A DNA stretch of 54,415 bases, taken from assembly GCA_014654705.1 (NCBI GenBank), contig JACVZY010000038.1, positions 1 to 54,415 on the forward strand. The letters run 5' to 3'. Positions 40,899-50,218 of the stretch are shown piece after piece. Below the pieces are notes generated by a model. It was not told the origin of the DNA, made no database searches, and saw nothing but the letters and a program-made list of their open reading frames with translations. Source of the stretch: Ignavibacteria bacterium (GTDB lineage Bacteria > Bacteroidota > Ignavibacteria > Kapaibacteriales > UBA4661). The number at the start of each line of letters is the position of its first letter. Positions within the stretch are counted from its first letter, which is position 1. The position numbers were made by a program, and so were the translations under genes.

Positions 40899-43058
40899 TC
40901 AAAACCGCACATCTACTTGCACCATCAGCTGTGCATCGGTGTTGCTGTTAATTTGCGTGGCTCCGCTTCCGAGCGTGGAAACGTCGAAGCGCCGCGTGAG
41001 CGAACCCCGTGCATAGAGCGTGATTGCTGGAAGCGGCTGCATTTCCAGCATACAATACGCCCTCACGCCCTGTCCATACAATGGTGGATTGGAAAGCGTA
41101 CCCGGGAGCGCCGTTTCATACTGCCACACCGCCGAATCAAAACTCTCCGTACGAAAAGCAACCATGCGCCCTGTGAGACTAAGCCAAGGCGCAGGCGACC
41201 ACGATGCGCCCACAAATCCCAGCATCCCAAATTCCGGCGTTTGATTACCTTCATAGCTCACGAATGCTGCTTCATAGCGGGCTTGAAAGCGCAGTACGTC
41301 GGAAACAGTGTACGAACCGTGCAGCCGCAAGCTCGTTTTGCCACGCCCATAGACCACACGGCGGCTGTTTCGCCCTGTGCCCATCGTCAGCACATCCGTC
41401 TTGGTTTCGTGGCGAAGGCGCATTACGCCTTGCAGGTTGGGTGCAGCATCCCATGTTGTTTCGGTAAAAATATCCACACCGCGCACTTGCAAGGGCACAG
41501 TTGCCGTGCTGGTAAGCGTCGTGTAGGCATCCAGATACGCATTCACACGAAGCCTCGGAAGCTCCTTCCAGACTACTCCGATGTAGAATCCCGCTTCATT
41601 GGTTGGTTTTGGGTTCTCACCAAAATTCATTCCGAATGGTGAACGAAAATCCGTCGGGAACACGCGGGCAGATACTGCCAACTCCCACGATTTCAAGCGC
41701 CACTCCGCCGCCATGCGCCCGCCGACGTTTCCTGCTCCGTCGCGTGCCATTTCTCCCATCACCACCACGTTGCCAAGCGAGTATGTGCCAAAGAGTGTCG
41801 CAAGTGCGCCATTTTGCTGCGGGAAAACCATCACCGAGCGTGATGTAATAGGTTTTTCGTATTCCAACGAAAGGACACTTGCACCAAACGACCAATGCTC
41901 AATACCGCGCTCTGTTTTTTGCTCTGTTTTTTCTGCTTGTGCGTCCATTCGTGAAGAAACTTCCGCGCTCACGCCGAAGAGTCGTTCCGGCAGGGTGTTT
42001 TTCGTGGAAAGTTCGGAGCGAGTACGAAAAAGCCCGTCGAAATCCAGCGACGTAGCCACATTGCTCACTGTGTCTATGCGAGCCGAGCGCTGCTGCCATG
42101 AACCCCAGCCAATAAAACGTGCCGAAAGTTTTTCATTCAGAAGCAGATTTTGCTGCACCGCCGCGCCGCGAAAGAACTGCTGCTCCGTGGAAGAGCGATA
42201 GGGAATGAGGTTCTGCGAGGTTTCGGTGACGGGGGAAATTACGTCTGCGCCTTTACGATTTGCGTAGATACTCCACAGAGTTGTGCCCAAGCCACTTTCC
42301 ACCAAATAATCGCCCACAACGACGCTGGTGTTGGATACCGGCGAGCCAACTTCAGCACGGACGTAGCCGCTCAGAAAATCCGTCACGCTCAGTTCACCCG
42401 CGTCTTTTGCAACGGTTAGATTTGCTTCAAAAAAGCCAACAGAATCTTTGCGAAATGAGGCAGTAAGGCGCTGGTAGAGTTCTAGAGGCGAGCCTTGAAA
42501 TTGCTGACTCGCCGTAGCATCTGCCGTAAATCCTCGCTGTGGTGTCGCCCAAAATCGTGTGCGGGCGCGGTACCAGAGCGCAAAATTTGATTGTGGAGAG
42601 GCATTTTTTTGAGCAACAATAGGGCTGCCGGACGTTATTTCATGCGGTTTGTCTTGCAGTGTTTCCAATGTGGTACAAAATTTCAACAAATACACCTGTG
42701 CAAAAGAAAGCGCAAGGGAGTCTTCAAGCAACGTGTAATCAGCGTCAGGATATTTTCGCACGAATCGTTTTATCGCCAGTGCCGTTTCGAGCGAAACGCC
42801 CGGAATGGTCTGCAAATCCCGCACAGAGGCTGTTTTCAGATGGAGTGGATGCTGGCGATAATACTCCAGCAAGTCCACGCTGGGCGATATGCCTGTTGAC
42901 TGAGCAAGAAATTCCAGAACCTGCTCCAGTTCTTGCGTCGCGGGTAGTCGGGATGGTGATTGAGCAAACAAGCTCAAGGATGATGACACCGAAAGCAAAA
43001 GCAGATAAGACACCGTCAGTCGGAATACTGTCAATCGGAGTACCGCATCAATAAACAT
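40899..43058 (-). CDS. helix-hairpin-helix envelope protein, probable outer-membrane barrel
   Basis: A protein of about 719 residues, exported (hydrophobic signal about 9-31, ending LSLFAQ). Residues about 40-130 contain a helix-hairpin-helix region: LKTASVRDLQTIPGVSLETA followed by AIKRFVRKYPDADY. This is the ComEA-like DNA- or protein-binding motif often found fused to envelope proteins in Bacteroidota. The rest (about 150-719) is beta-rich with aromatic-terminated strands (SLRLHGSYTVSDVLRFQARY, WLSLTGRMVAF) and ends AQLMVQVDVRF, which is typical of an outer-membrane barrel. Function unknown. The start is uncertain: ATG codons at 43056-43058 and 43101-43103 are both possible; I prefer the former because it opens directly at the signal peptide. 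Confidence 0.65.
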   Translation of the reverse strand: MFIDAVLRLTVFRLTVSYLLLLSVSSSLSLFAQSPSRLPATQELEQVLEFLAQSTGISPSVDLLEYYRQHPLHLKTASVRDLQTIPGVSLETALAIKRFVRKYPDADYTLLEDSLALSFAQVYLLKFCTTLETLQDKPHEITSGSPIVAQKNASPQSNFALWYRARTRFWATPQRGFTADATASQQFQGSPLELYQRLTASFRKDSVGFFEANLTVAKDAGELSVTDFLSGYVRAEVGSPVSNTSVVVGDYLVESGLGTTLWSIYANRKGADVISPVTETSQNLIPYRSSTEQQFFRGAAVQQNLLLNEKLSARFIGWGSWQQRSARIDTVSNVATSLDFDGLFRTRSELSTKNTLPERLFGVSAEVSSRMDAQAEKTEQKTERGIEHWSFGASVLSLEYEKPITSRSVMVFPQQNGALATLFGTYSLGNVVVMGEMARDGAGNVGGRMAAEWRLKSWELAVSARVFPTDFRSPFGMNFGENPKPTNEAGFYIGVVWKELPRLRVNAYLDAYTTLTSTATVPLQVRGVDIFTETTWDAAPNLQGVMRLRHETKTDVLTMGTGRNSRRVVYGRGKTSLRLHGSYTVSDVLRFQARYEAAFVSYEGNQTPEFGMLGFVGASWSPAPWLSLTGRMVAFRTESFDSAVWQYETALPGTLSNPPLYGQGVRAYCMLEMQPLPAITLYARGSLTRRFDVSTLGSGATQINSNTDAQLMVQVDVRF

Positions 43059-43200
43059 TTTGAGGAAGAAATTTGTCGAAACAAGTGGAATGAACTTGGT
43101 CATATCGGCACAAGAGACTATTTTGTGATGGAAAGTGTCTTTATCATTACCCCAAAAAGATAGCAAAATCATTGCTTTTTCCCAATATCAATTCTTCATT

Positions 43201-44172
43201 ATGCAGAAAATTCGCTTGAGCGCTTTGGTATGCGCGGTTTGTGTACTTATGGTGCCCACAATGACGCTTCGCGGGCAAGAACTTCGCGCAACGGTAACGG
43301 TTGATTTTGCACCCGGTTTTGATCTTAATGAGCGGGATAATTTTGCGTCGTTTCGCCAAGAACTTCAGGCATATCTGAACACACAATCCTTCACGGGCAA
43401 AGAGATGAAGAGCGAAGTGGATAAAATTATGTGGAAAGACGAGCCAGTGAATCTGAACGTGAGTTTTACGTTGCTTAGCGGTACACAAACAACTCGTTAT
43501 AATGCAACCATGCTCATCAGCGCCAAACGGACACTCTACGGCACAAAAAAGCAGTCTTCGACGGTGATTTTTCTTGACACCAAGGTCATGTTTCCGTATC
43601 AGCGTGGGTCGTCGTTTTCGTATCAGCCCTTGCGCTTCGATGACTTGCTGAGTGTTCTGGATTTTTACGCCTTGATGTGTATTGGTTTTGATTTGGATTC
43701 GTTCTATCCGCTTGGCGGAACCCCGTATTTTCAACGCGCACAGCAGACGTTGCAAATTGCAGGCACGACACAAAGCCAGTATGTGAGCATGAACGAGGAC
43801 AATGGCTGGAATCTGCGCGGAGACGAACCTGGAAAAATCTCGCGGGCAAGTGTGGTCAGCGAACTTTTAGACGCACGATACAGTGAGTTTCGCACGCTCA
43901 CTTCGGCATACTACCTCAATGGATTGGATTTTTTAGGTGATAAACCCGATGAGGCGAAAGCTACGATTGACGACCTGCTAACAAAATTCGCTGACTTCAA
44001 AGATAAATTACCCAATCGCAGTGCGCTTTTTCAGCTTTTTTTCGACTCAAAATTCCGTGAACTTGCCGAACTCTTTCGTGGCTATCCATCCGAAAAAGTA
44101 TGGGCAAAACTCAAATACAATGACCCCTCGCGGACAATTATTTACGAGGATACGCGGACAGGCAGGAAGTAA
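43201..44172 (+). CDS. porD: PorD-like type IX secretion protein (DUF4835)
   Basis: A 323-residue exported protein of the DUF4835 family, named PorD for its association with the type IX secretion system. It has a signal peptide (1-25, ending TLRGQ), and its mature region matches the family throughout: an opening strand ELRATVTVDF, a central YQRGSSFSYQPLRFDDLLSVLDFYA, WNLRGDEPGKISRASVVSELL and YHLNGLDFL-type helix (here AYYLNGLDFLGDKP). This is typical of the family, whose members are often encoded beside a pantothenate or CoaBC gene; that neighbour is missing here. It should act in the periplasm. The ATG at 43201 is chosen over an upstream in-frame ATG because the signal peptide starts here. 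Two T9SS cargo proteins occur in this window. Confidence 0.85.
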   Translation: MQKIRLSALVCAVCVLMVPTMTLRGQELRATVTVDFAPGFDLNERDNFASFRQELQAYLNTQSFTGKEMKSEVDKIMWKDEPVNLNVSFTLLSGTQTTRYNATMLISAKRTLYGTKKQSSTVIFLDTKVMFPYQRGSSFSYQPLRFDDLLSVLDFYALMCIGFDLDSFYPLGGTPYFQRAQQTLQIAGTTQSQYVSMNEDNGWNLRGDEPGKISRASVVSELLDARYSEFRTLTSAYYLNGLDFLGDKPDEAKATIDDLLTKFADFKDKLPNRSALFQLFFDSKFRELAELFRGYPSEKVWAKLKYNDPSRTIIYEDTRTGRK

Positions 44173-44200
44173 TTCAACGTTTGCAGTAAAAGCCTAATGT

Positions 44201-46177
44201 ATGCAGTACCGATACATATTTGCTCACTACTTTTCTTGCAGAATCAACCGCCAACCGTCACGAAATCTTGTGGTCGGACGATTGTTGGTTCTTATTGCGC
44301 TTTTTTCGTTGTTTGCTTGTGCTTCCGAAGTGCCATCAAGCCTCTTTGCTCAAGAACGCTCTCCTCTACCTCGCATCAAATCACCCATTGCCGATAGTTT
44401 AGAAAAATTGCTGACGACAAATTTATCGGACTCTGCGCGGGTGGATATTCTTGTTGAACTTGCACGGGCGCTCTGGGCAAACAAACTTGAGGATTCGCGC
44501 AGAATCGCTTTTGAGGCGCTGACTCTTGCCGAGCGCTTGGGATATCAAAAAGGCATCGCTAATTCGTTCAACACGATTGGCGTAACCTACTATTATCAAG
44601 GCTGGTACGACATTGCGCTAGGGTATCACCAAAAATCGCTTGCCATCAGAAAAAGCCTGAATGATACTGCCGGAATCGGTCATTCGACCAATAACATCGG
44701 GCTTATTTACATGGGGCAACGCAAGCATGAAGAATCGCTCACGTATCTGCTGGAAGCCCTCCACATCTACAAGACTCTTAATCGCACACCAAGCATTGCT
44801 GCCGCCTACAATAATATCGGCACCATTTACCGACGACAAAAGAGGCTCGATTCTGCTGCCAAAATGCACGAAGAGGCAATTAAAACGCTTGAGGGGAAAA
44901 ATAATCGTGCCGGCATGGCGCTTAGTTACAACAGTCTGGGCGGTGTTTTGGAAGACGCAGGTTCGTTTTCGGAGGCTCTTCGGTTACAAGAGCAAGCACT
45001 CAAACTCTACGAGGAAATTCCAAACCACAAAGGCATCGTTAATTCGCTTTATGCTTCGGCAAGCGTTCTTGCGAAAATGAAGCGGTTCCCGGAGGCGCTC
45101 ACAAACTTACGCCGTGCTATTGACATCGCAACAGCAATGGATTCTCGCCCTGAGCTGCGCGACTGCCTGGAATTACTTTCCCAAATTGAAGAATCTATCG
45201 GCAACATTCAAGGAGCACTTTTTAACTTCAAACGCTTTGAGGCGCTCAAAGATTCCCTCATTTCCGAAGAAGCAGCCGCACGGTCGGCTGAGTTCAATGC
45301 CAAGTACGATACTGAGCGAAAGGCAAAGCAGATTGAACTTCTGACGGCGCAACGCCAGCGTCAGTCCGTAGAGCGCAATTTATTACTCGCGCTTGTGACA
45401 GCGAGTTTGATGGCTGTTGGGCTATTTTATACGCGCTATCGTATCAAACGCAAGTCTGAAACTGCTCTCCAGAATGCGAACGCCCAATTACAAGAGAAAA
45501 ATGACCTCTTGAGCCAAGCCCGTTCTATCGCCGAAACACTGCTCTTGAATGTTCTGCCAAAACCCATTGCAAGACGGATGCAAGCTGGGGAGCTTCGGAT
45601 AGCGGAACATTTTTCGGATGTTACTGTTCTTTTTGCAGACATTGTTGATTTCACGCAGTTGGCATCAGATCTGCATCCCGAAGAATTGGTATCTCTCTTG
45701 GATGCTATTTTTACCGATTTCGATGCTCTGGCAGAGCGCTACAACCTTGAAAAAATCAAAACCATTGGTGATGCCTACATGGCAGTCTGCGGTATCCCCG
45801 AACCAAACCCTCAACATTGCCTCAACGTTGTACGGTTTGGATTGGATATGCTGCGGGTGATTGAGAAATATAGCATCCACGGCGCTCCTCAGCTACCGAC
45901 GTCTGACAACCATTTACGTCTTCGCATAGGTATTCACACTGGCGCTGTGGTGGCAGGAGTTATCGGCAAAAAGAAGTTTAGCTACGACCTCTGGGGCGAC
46001 ACGGTGAACATCGCTTCACGTCTGGAATCGCACGGAGTGGCAGGCGAAATCCATTGTTCGCAAGAAGTTTATGAAATGCTCCAAGAATCGTGTATTTTTG
46101 AGATGCGTGGCGAAACTGAGCTAAAAGGCAGTATTACTATGACAACGTATTTTCTTCGTGGTTTTAAGCCGTTGTAA
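44201..46177 (+). CDS. TPR-adenylate cyclase (class III), membrane-anchored
   Basis: A 658-residue protein predicted to make cAMP. An N-terminal signal-anchor (about 24-40) precedes a periplasmic array of about six TPRs (about 85-350; e.g. IANSFNTIGVTYYYQGWYD), a transmembrane helix (393-411), a coiled linker with LLLNVLPKPIARRMQAGE, and the cyclase domain (472-654). Catalytic residues are present: D480 (LFADIV) and D524 (TIGDAYM) for metals, K520 and D596 (YDLWG) for adenine, N603 and R607 in TVNIASRLES. The usual glycine in DIVGFT is D483. TPRs as the sensor suggest a protein ligand. It precedes three further signalling genes on the same strand and probably opens that cluster. No good ribosome-binding site is seen. 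Confidence 0.9.
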   Translation: MQYRYIFAHYFSCRINRQPSRNLVVGRLLVLIALFSLFACASEVPSSLFAQERSPLPRIKSPIADSLEKLLTTNLSDSARVDILVELARALWANKLEDSRRIAFEALTLAERLGYQKGIANSFNTIGVTYYYQGWYDIALGYHQKSLAIRKSLNDTAGIGHSTNNIGLIYMGQRKHEESLTYLLEALHIYKTLNRTPSIAAAYNNIGTIYRRQKRLDSAAKMHEEAIKTLEGKNNRAGMALSYNSLGGVLEDAGSFSEALRLQEQALKLYEEIPNHKGIVNSLYASASVLAKMKRFPEALTNLRRAIDIATAMDSRPELRDCLELLSQIEESIGNIQGALFNFKRFEALKDSLISEEAAARSAEFNAKYDTERKAKQIELLTAQRQRQSVERNLLLALVTASLMAVGLFYTRYRIKRKSETALQNANAQLQEKNDLLSQARSIAETLLLNVLPKPIARRMQAGELRIAEHFSDVTVLFADIVDFTQLASDLHPEELVSLLDAIFTDFDALAERYNLEKIKTIGDAYMAVCGIPEPNPQHCLNVVRFGLDMLRVIEKYSIHGAPQLPTSDNHLRLRIGIHTGAVVAGVIGKKKFSYDLWGDTVNIASRLESHGVAGEIHCSQEVYEMLQESCIFEMRGETELKGSITMTTYFLRGFKPL

Positions 46178-46249
46178 AAGCTGAAGCAACCATTTGGTCA
46201 GCATTTCGCCCAATGATTTCTTTCCCTAAAAACGTACGTTCAAACATTC

Positions 46250-47905
46250 ATGCAAAACGCACCGCTTCAGAGCACTGCACGATATTATTCGTCGGCAACA
46301 CAGTCCACCGTTCTTGTTTCCGCGTGTATTTTGATTGCCACACTGCTCAATATAGCCATTGCCACGTGGCAGCAAGAAAAGAACAGCCGTGAATGGATAT
46401 TGAACCAAGCCCGTTCTGTCGGGCTTCTGGCAGCATCGGGTAGTGTCAATGGTGTTATTTTCACGGATGACCGAAGTCTCTTGGAGCGTGCCGCCGCAGG
46501 TGTGGAAAGTCTCACTAATTTTGAATGGATTATTATTCGGAATGTAAACGGCGACACACTCTACACCAAGAATTTTCATCTCGCGCCCGACGCAATACGG
46601 CAAGGCGCAACATTCATGCCGCAAGGCGCAGTACGCACGATGGAGCAGAGCAATGGCGACATTATCGTCGCAGCGCCCGTGCAAGCCGTCGTTGACACAG
46701 AACGCCGTGGCGAGGTCTTGCTGGAGCTAAACACGGCGGATATGCAAGCAGCGATGAATCGGAGTCGTGTGGCAATGTCCTTGGGAAGCCTCTTGGCGGG
46801 TTTGGTACTGAGCGGACTTAGCTTCTTTGCGATTCGGCTCATCTCCAAAACAACCGAAAAAAATGTTTTCGTGGCGCAGCGAGTTACGCAAGGTGATTTG
46901 ACCCTGCGCTTGGGAAATGTGTTCTCGCGCTTCACCCCGCGTGAAACGGTGATTGTCAATCAAGCATTCGATAAAATGTTGGACAGTTTGGAGCAGTCGC
47001 AGGAAGAAATGCTCATCAAAAATGAGCGTTTGCAGGAAGCAACCGAAGAGCTACTTCAGCTTAACCAAGCCGCAAACAACCACGCCAAGGAAATGGAGCT
47101 TCGCAATATCGAACTGGCGGCGCTGAACACCGAACTGGATGCACGCACGAAAGAATTAGAAGAAAAAAACCGCCAGATTGAGAAGCAAAACGATGAATTG
47201 CAAATGATGAACGTTGAGAAAAACGAGTTTTTGGGCATTGTTGCGCATGATCTTAAAAACCCACTTAGCGGCATACAAGGTCTTGCCTCAATCTTGGAAG
47301 ATAGTGCTCATTCGCCAGAAACGGTCAAGCAAATTGCGGAAGTGATTATGCGTGGTTCCGAAAAAATGTTTGACTTAGTAAAGAACCTTTTGGACGTGAA
47401 CCAACTGGAACGCGGCGGTCGCAAGTACGAGTTGCAACCTCTCAATACCGCATGGCTGCTTATGCCGGTGGTAGAGTCTTACATGGGACGGGCAGAAGAA
47501 AAAGGTATCACCATACACTTTGCTCCTCCCGAACAAACGGTTGTTTGTTTTGCCGACTCGATGGCATTGTCGCAAGTGCTAGACAATCTCGTTTCTAATG
47601 CTGTGAAGTATTCGCCGCCGAATAAAAATATATGGGTTGATATTCAGGAAACGACCGAAAACGTGCGTATTGCCATCCGCGACGAAGGTCCGGGTCTTTC
47701 GGATGACGACAAATCAAAACTATTCGGCAAATTTGCCCGCCTTTCGGCACAGCCCACAGGTGGCGAACACAGCACGGGCTTGGGCTTGAGCATTGTTAAA
47801 AAAATGATAGAAGCCATGAACGGTAAGGTTTGGTGCGAGTCCGAACTTGGGCACGGCGCGACCTTTTTTGTGGAAATTTCTCGTACCCCTTCAGACGTCA
47901 AATAA
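46250..47905 (+). CDS. membrane sensor histidine kinase with HAMP domain
   Basis: A 551-residue kinase. Transmembrane helices lie at about 18-40 and 174-196, flanking a periplasmic sensor of about 130 residues with PAS/Cache-like strands (IIIRNVNGDTLYTKNF, GDIIVAAPVQAVVDTERRGE). HAMP (197-250) and a long coiled coil (250-320) follow. The phospho-acceptor H333 is in FLGIVAHDLKNPL. The ATPase domain has DNLVSNAVKYSPP, DEGPGL, STGLGLSIVKK and EAMNGKVWCESELGHGATF. It is strongly similar to the kinase at 21.4 kb. It lies 72 bp after the TPR-cyclase and 15 bp before the next one, so it is very likely in the same operon. No receiver domain is attached. Confidence 0.92.
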   Translation: MQNAPLQSTARYYSSATQSTVLVSACILIATLLNIAIATWQQEKNSREWILNQARSVGLLAASGSVNGVIFTDDRSLLERAAAGVESLTNFEWIIIRNVNGDTLYTKNFHLAPDAIRQGATFMPQGAVRTMEQSNGDIIVAAPVQAVVDTERRGEVLLELNTADMQAAMNRSRVAMSLGSLLAGLVLSGLSFFAIRLISKTTEKNVFVAQRVTQGDLTLRLGNVFSRFTPRETVIVNQAFDKMLDSLEQSQEEMLIKNERLQEATEELLQLNQAANNHAKEMELRNIELAALNTELDARTKELEEKNRQIEKQNDELQMMNVEKNEFLGIVAHDLKNPLSGIQGLASILEDSAHSPETVKQIAEVIMRGSEKMFDLVKNLLDVNQLERGGRKYELQPLNTAWLLMPVVESYMGRAEEKGITIHFAPPEQTVVCFADSMALSQVLDNLVSNAVKYSPPNKNIWVDIQETTENVRIAIRDEGPGLSDDDKSKLFGKFARLSAQPTGGEHSTGLGLSIVKKMIEAMNGKVWCESELGHGATFFVEISRTPSDVK

Positions 47906-47920
47906 AATCAGGAATGCCTT

Positions 47921-49960
47921 ATGCGCCCAATACCCTCAATAACCGCACTATATCTATTGTTTGCACACTGCAATAACATTATGGGCAGCAATGCAAAGGT
48001 ATTTGGCAAGCTATTTTCGGCAACAGTTAGCCTGTTTATTTTTATTATACTTCTCGCTTTGCCGTTCTATGGTTTGCAAAAGCCGCTCTATGCACAGTCA
48101 GCCACTATCACCGACAGCCTCCAACGTGCTCTGATGCAAAATCCGCCGGACAGTGTAAAAGTTCGACTCTTGAATGCGTTGGCGTGGGAATATCGCGGTG
48201 TGCAGATGCTTCGTGCGCTCGAATACGGCAAACAGGCGTTGGAACTGGCAACAGCACTGGAGTTGGAAGACGATATGATAAACAGTTACAACTTTATTGG
48301 TGTTAGCTACCGCAATATGGGCAGCTACGCGCAAGCAATGTCCTCCTATCTCAAAGCATTGGAACTGGCGGAAAAAACACGCAACGACAAGCAAATTGCG
48401 TATTGCTACAACAACATCAGCAATTTGTACCAGAAGCAAAAACTCTACCGTCCGGCATTAGAAAATGCCATGAAAGCGCTGGCAGCATTTGAGCGGCTTT
48501 CAGACAAGCGTGGCACAGCCTACTCGCATTTGCGCATCGGCGAGGTCTATGAAAAGCAGCAGCTCAACGAACAGGCTGTGGAGCATTATCAAGAATCGCT
48601 GCGCCTCCGCAAAGAAATTGGCGATCAGGAGGGTTTGATTACTCCGCTTATCAATCTTGCAACGGTCTATCGGCAAATGGGGCAGGATGACCGCGCCTTC
48701 GAGACCTACAAACAATCGCTTGTGATTGAGAATGAGTTGCACCATGACAAGGGCTTGGCGGGCAGTTTGGTCGGTCTTGGCTCTCTGCATTTGAAGCGTG
48801 GAGACTACCAAAAAGCAATTATTGCGGCAGAAGAAAGCCTGACGCACTCTCGCAAATCGTCGGCTATTCAAGAAGAAATAGCGGCACTGAAACTGCTGAC
48901 CGAAGCACACAGCAAGAAAAAAGATTTTGCACAAGCCTTCTACTGGCAGGAAGCATTTATCTACCTTCGTGATTCTTTGCAAAATGACGAAACCTCCAGC
49001 CAGATTGCTTCATTGCGCTCAGAATACGAAGCAGAAAAACGTGCTGCGGAAATCATGCTTCTCAATAAAAACCGCCAAATGCAAAACTGGCTTCTGAGTG
49101 GCGCAATGGCAGCAATTGTCGCTTTTGCAATTTTGACCATCAGTCTTTTTCGCCTGAATAAGCAGCGTCGCAAGGCAAACCGTGAACTGCGCTGGCAAAA
49201 TGAGCGTACCGAAGAAGAGCGCCGACGCTCTGAATCGCTATTGCTCAATATCCTTCCGGCTGCTATTGCCGAGCGTATGAAATCAGGGGAAACAACCATC
49301 GCGGAATACTTCGACGGCGCGACGGTTCTCTTTGCCGATATTGTGGGCTTTACCACGCTCGCGTCCTACCTTCCACCACGAGAACTGGTCGGTATGCTCG
49401 ACAGCGTGTTTTCTGATTTTGATACTCTTGCCGAAAAATATGGGCTGGAAAAAATCAAAACGATTGGCGACTCATATATGGTCGTCAGTGGCGTGCCGCA
49501 GCCCCGCACAGACCACGTGCAGCGCGTCGCACTTTTTGCACTGGAAGCAATGCTCACGATGCAAAAATATACCCGCATACAAAATACAACCTTGACCAAT
49601 GCTGACGTGGCAGATACAGGCGGAATATCGGCACAAACTCCGTCAGAGACACAAACTACTGCACCCTTACAATTACGCATCGGTATCCACACCGGTAGTG
49701 TCATCGCGGGTGTTATTGGCAAAAAGAAATTCGCGTATGACCTTTGGGGTGATGCTGTTAATGTAGCCTCACGCATGGAAGCACACGGTATGAGCGGGCA
49801 AATACAGGTCTCGGAAGATGTACGAAAAAAACTAACCGACGACGGAATCCAGATTCATGGAGTTGGTCAATCGCAGTCGCGGTTTCGTTTTGAAGAGCGT
49901 GGTGAAATTGAGGTGAAGGGCAAAGGCATGATGAAAACATATTTTCTTCATGCGGCGTAA
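47921..49960 (+). CDS. TPR-adenylate cyclase (class III), second copy
   Basis: A 679-residue paralogue of the cyclase at 44.2 kb. A signal-anchor at about 32-50 is followed by six TPRs (about 85-345), a transmembrane helix (390-410), a coiled linker with LLLNILPAAIAERMKSGE and the catalytic domain (465-675). Active-site residues: D473 (FADIVGFT), D517 (TIGDSYM), K513, D607 (YDLWG), N614 and R618 (NVASRME). All are those of an adenylate cyclase. An insertion of about 30 residues rich in Thr/Gln lies before LQLRIGIHTG (about 552-582) and is absent from the other copies. AGGA lies 7 bp before the ATG and supports the start. It follows the histidine kinase by 15 bp. Confidence 0.9.
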   Translation: MRPIPSITALYLLFAHCNNIMGSNAKVFGKLFSATVSLFIFIILLALPFYGLQKPLYAQSATITDSLQRALMQNPPDSVKVRLLNALAWEYRGVQMLRALEYGKQALELATALELEDDMINSYNFIGVSYRNMGSYAQAMSSYLKALELAEKTRNDKQIAYCYNNISNLYQKQKLYRPALENAMKALAAFERLSDKRGTAYSHLRIGEVYEKQQLNEQAVEHYQESLRLRKEIGDQEGLITPLINLATVYRQMGQDDRAFETYKQSLVIENELHHDKGLAGSLVGLGSLHLKRGDYQKAIIAAEESLTHSRKSSAIQEEIAALKLLTEAHSKKKDFAQAFYWQEAFIYLRDSLQNDETSSQIASLRSEYEAEKRAAEIMLLNKNRQMQNWLLSGAMAAIVAFAILTISLFRLNKQRRKANRELRWQNERTEEERRRSESLLLNILPAAIAERMKSGETTIAEYFDGATVLFADIVGFTTLASYLPPRELVGMLDSVFSDFDTLAEKYGLEKIKTIGDSYMVVSGVPQPRTDHVQRVALFALEAMLTMQKYTRIQNTTLTNADVADTGGISAQTPSETQTTAPLQLRIGIHTGSVIAGVIGKKKFAYDLWGDAVNVASRMEAHGMSGQIQVSEDVRKKLTDDGIQIHGVGQSQSRFRFEERGEIEVKGKGMMKTYFLHAA

Positions 49961-50218
49961 ATTGTGCTTGCCGGGCGTTTTGACGTGTGGGCGAAAGCAT
50001 GATTCCGTACTTTGTTCTTGTTTTTCCCCAAAAACCTCCCTATTTTCCTTTCTTTTGGAAATTTTGAGCAGATTATTGAGAGAATGTCTGCATTGGTTAT
50101 CACGCACGACTTTGTAGAAAACCCTATTGTTTCACCATGCTTCATAAACATCACGATGAAGTACGTTGTTTTATTGCCATTCTGCTTGATAAAGCTCATC
50201 TTTACTGATGTGCCTAGA

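Noticed and set aside
43135-43200. Longer porD start at an upstream in-frame ATG
   Set aside because: The added residues precede a complete signal peptide that begins at 43201 and are not conserved-looking.
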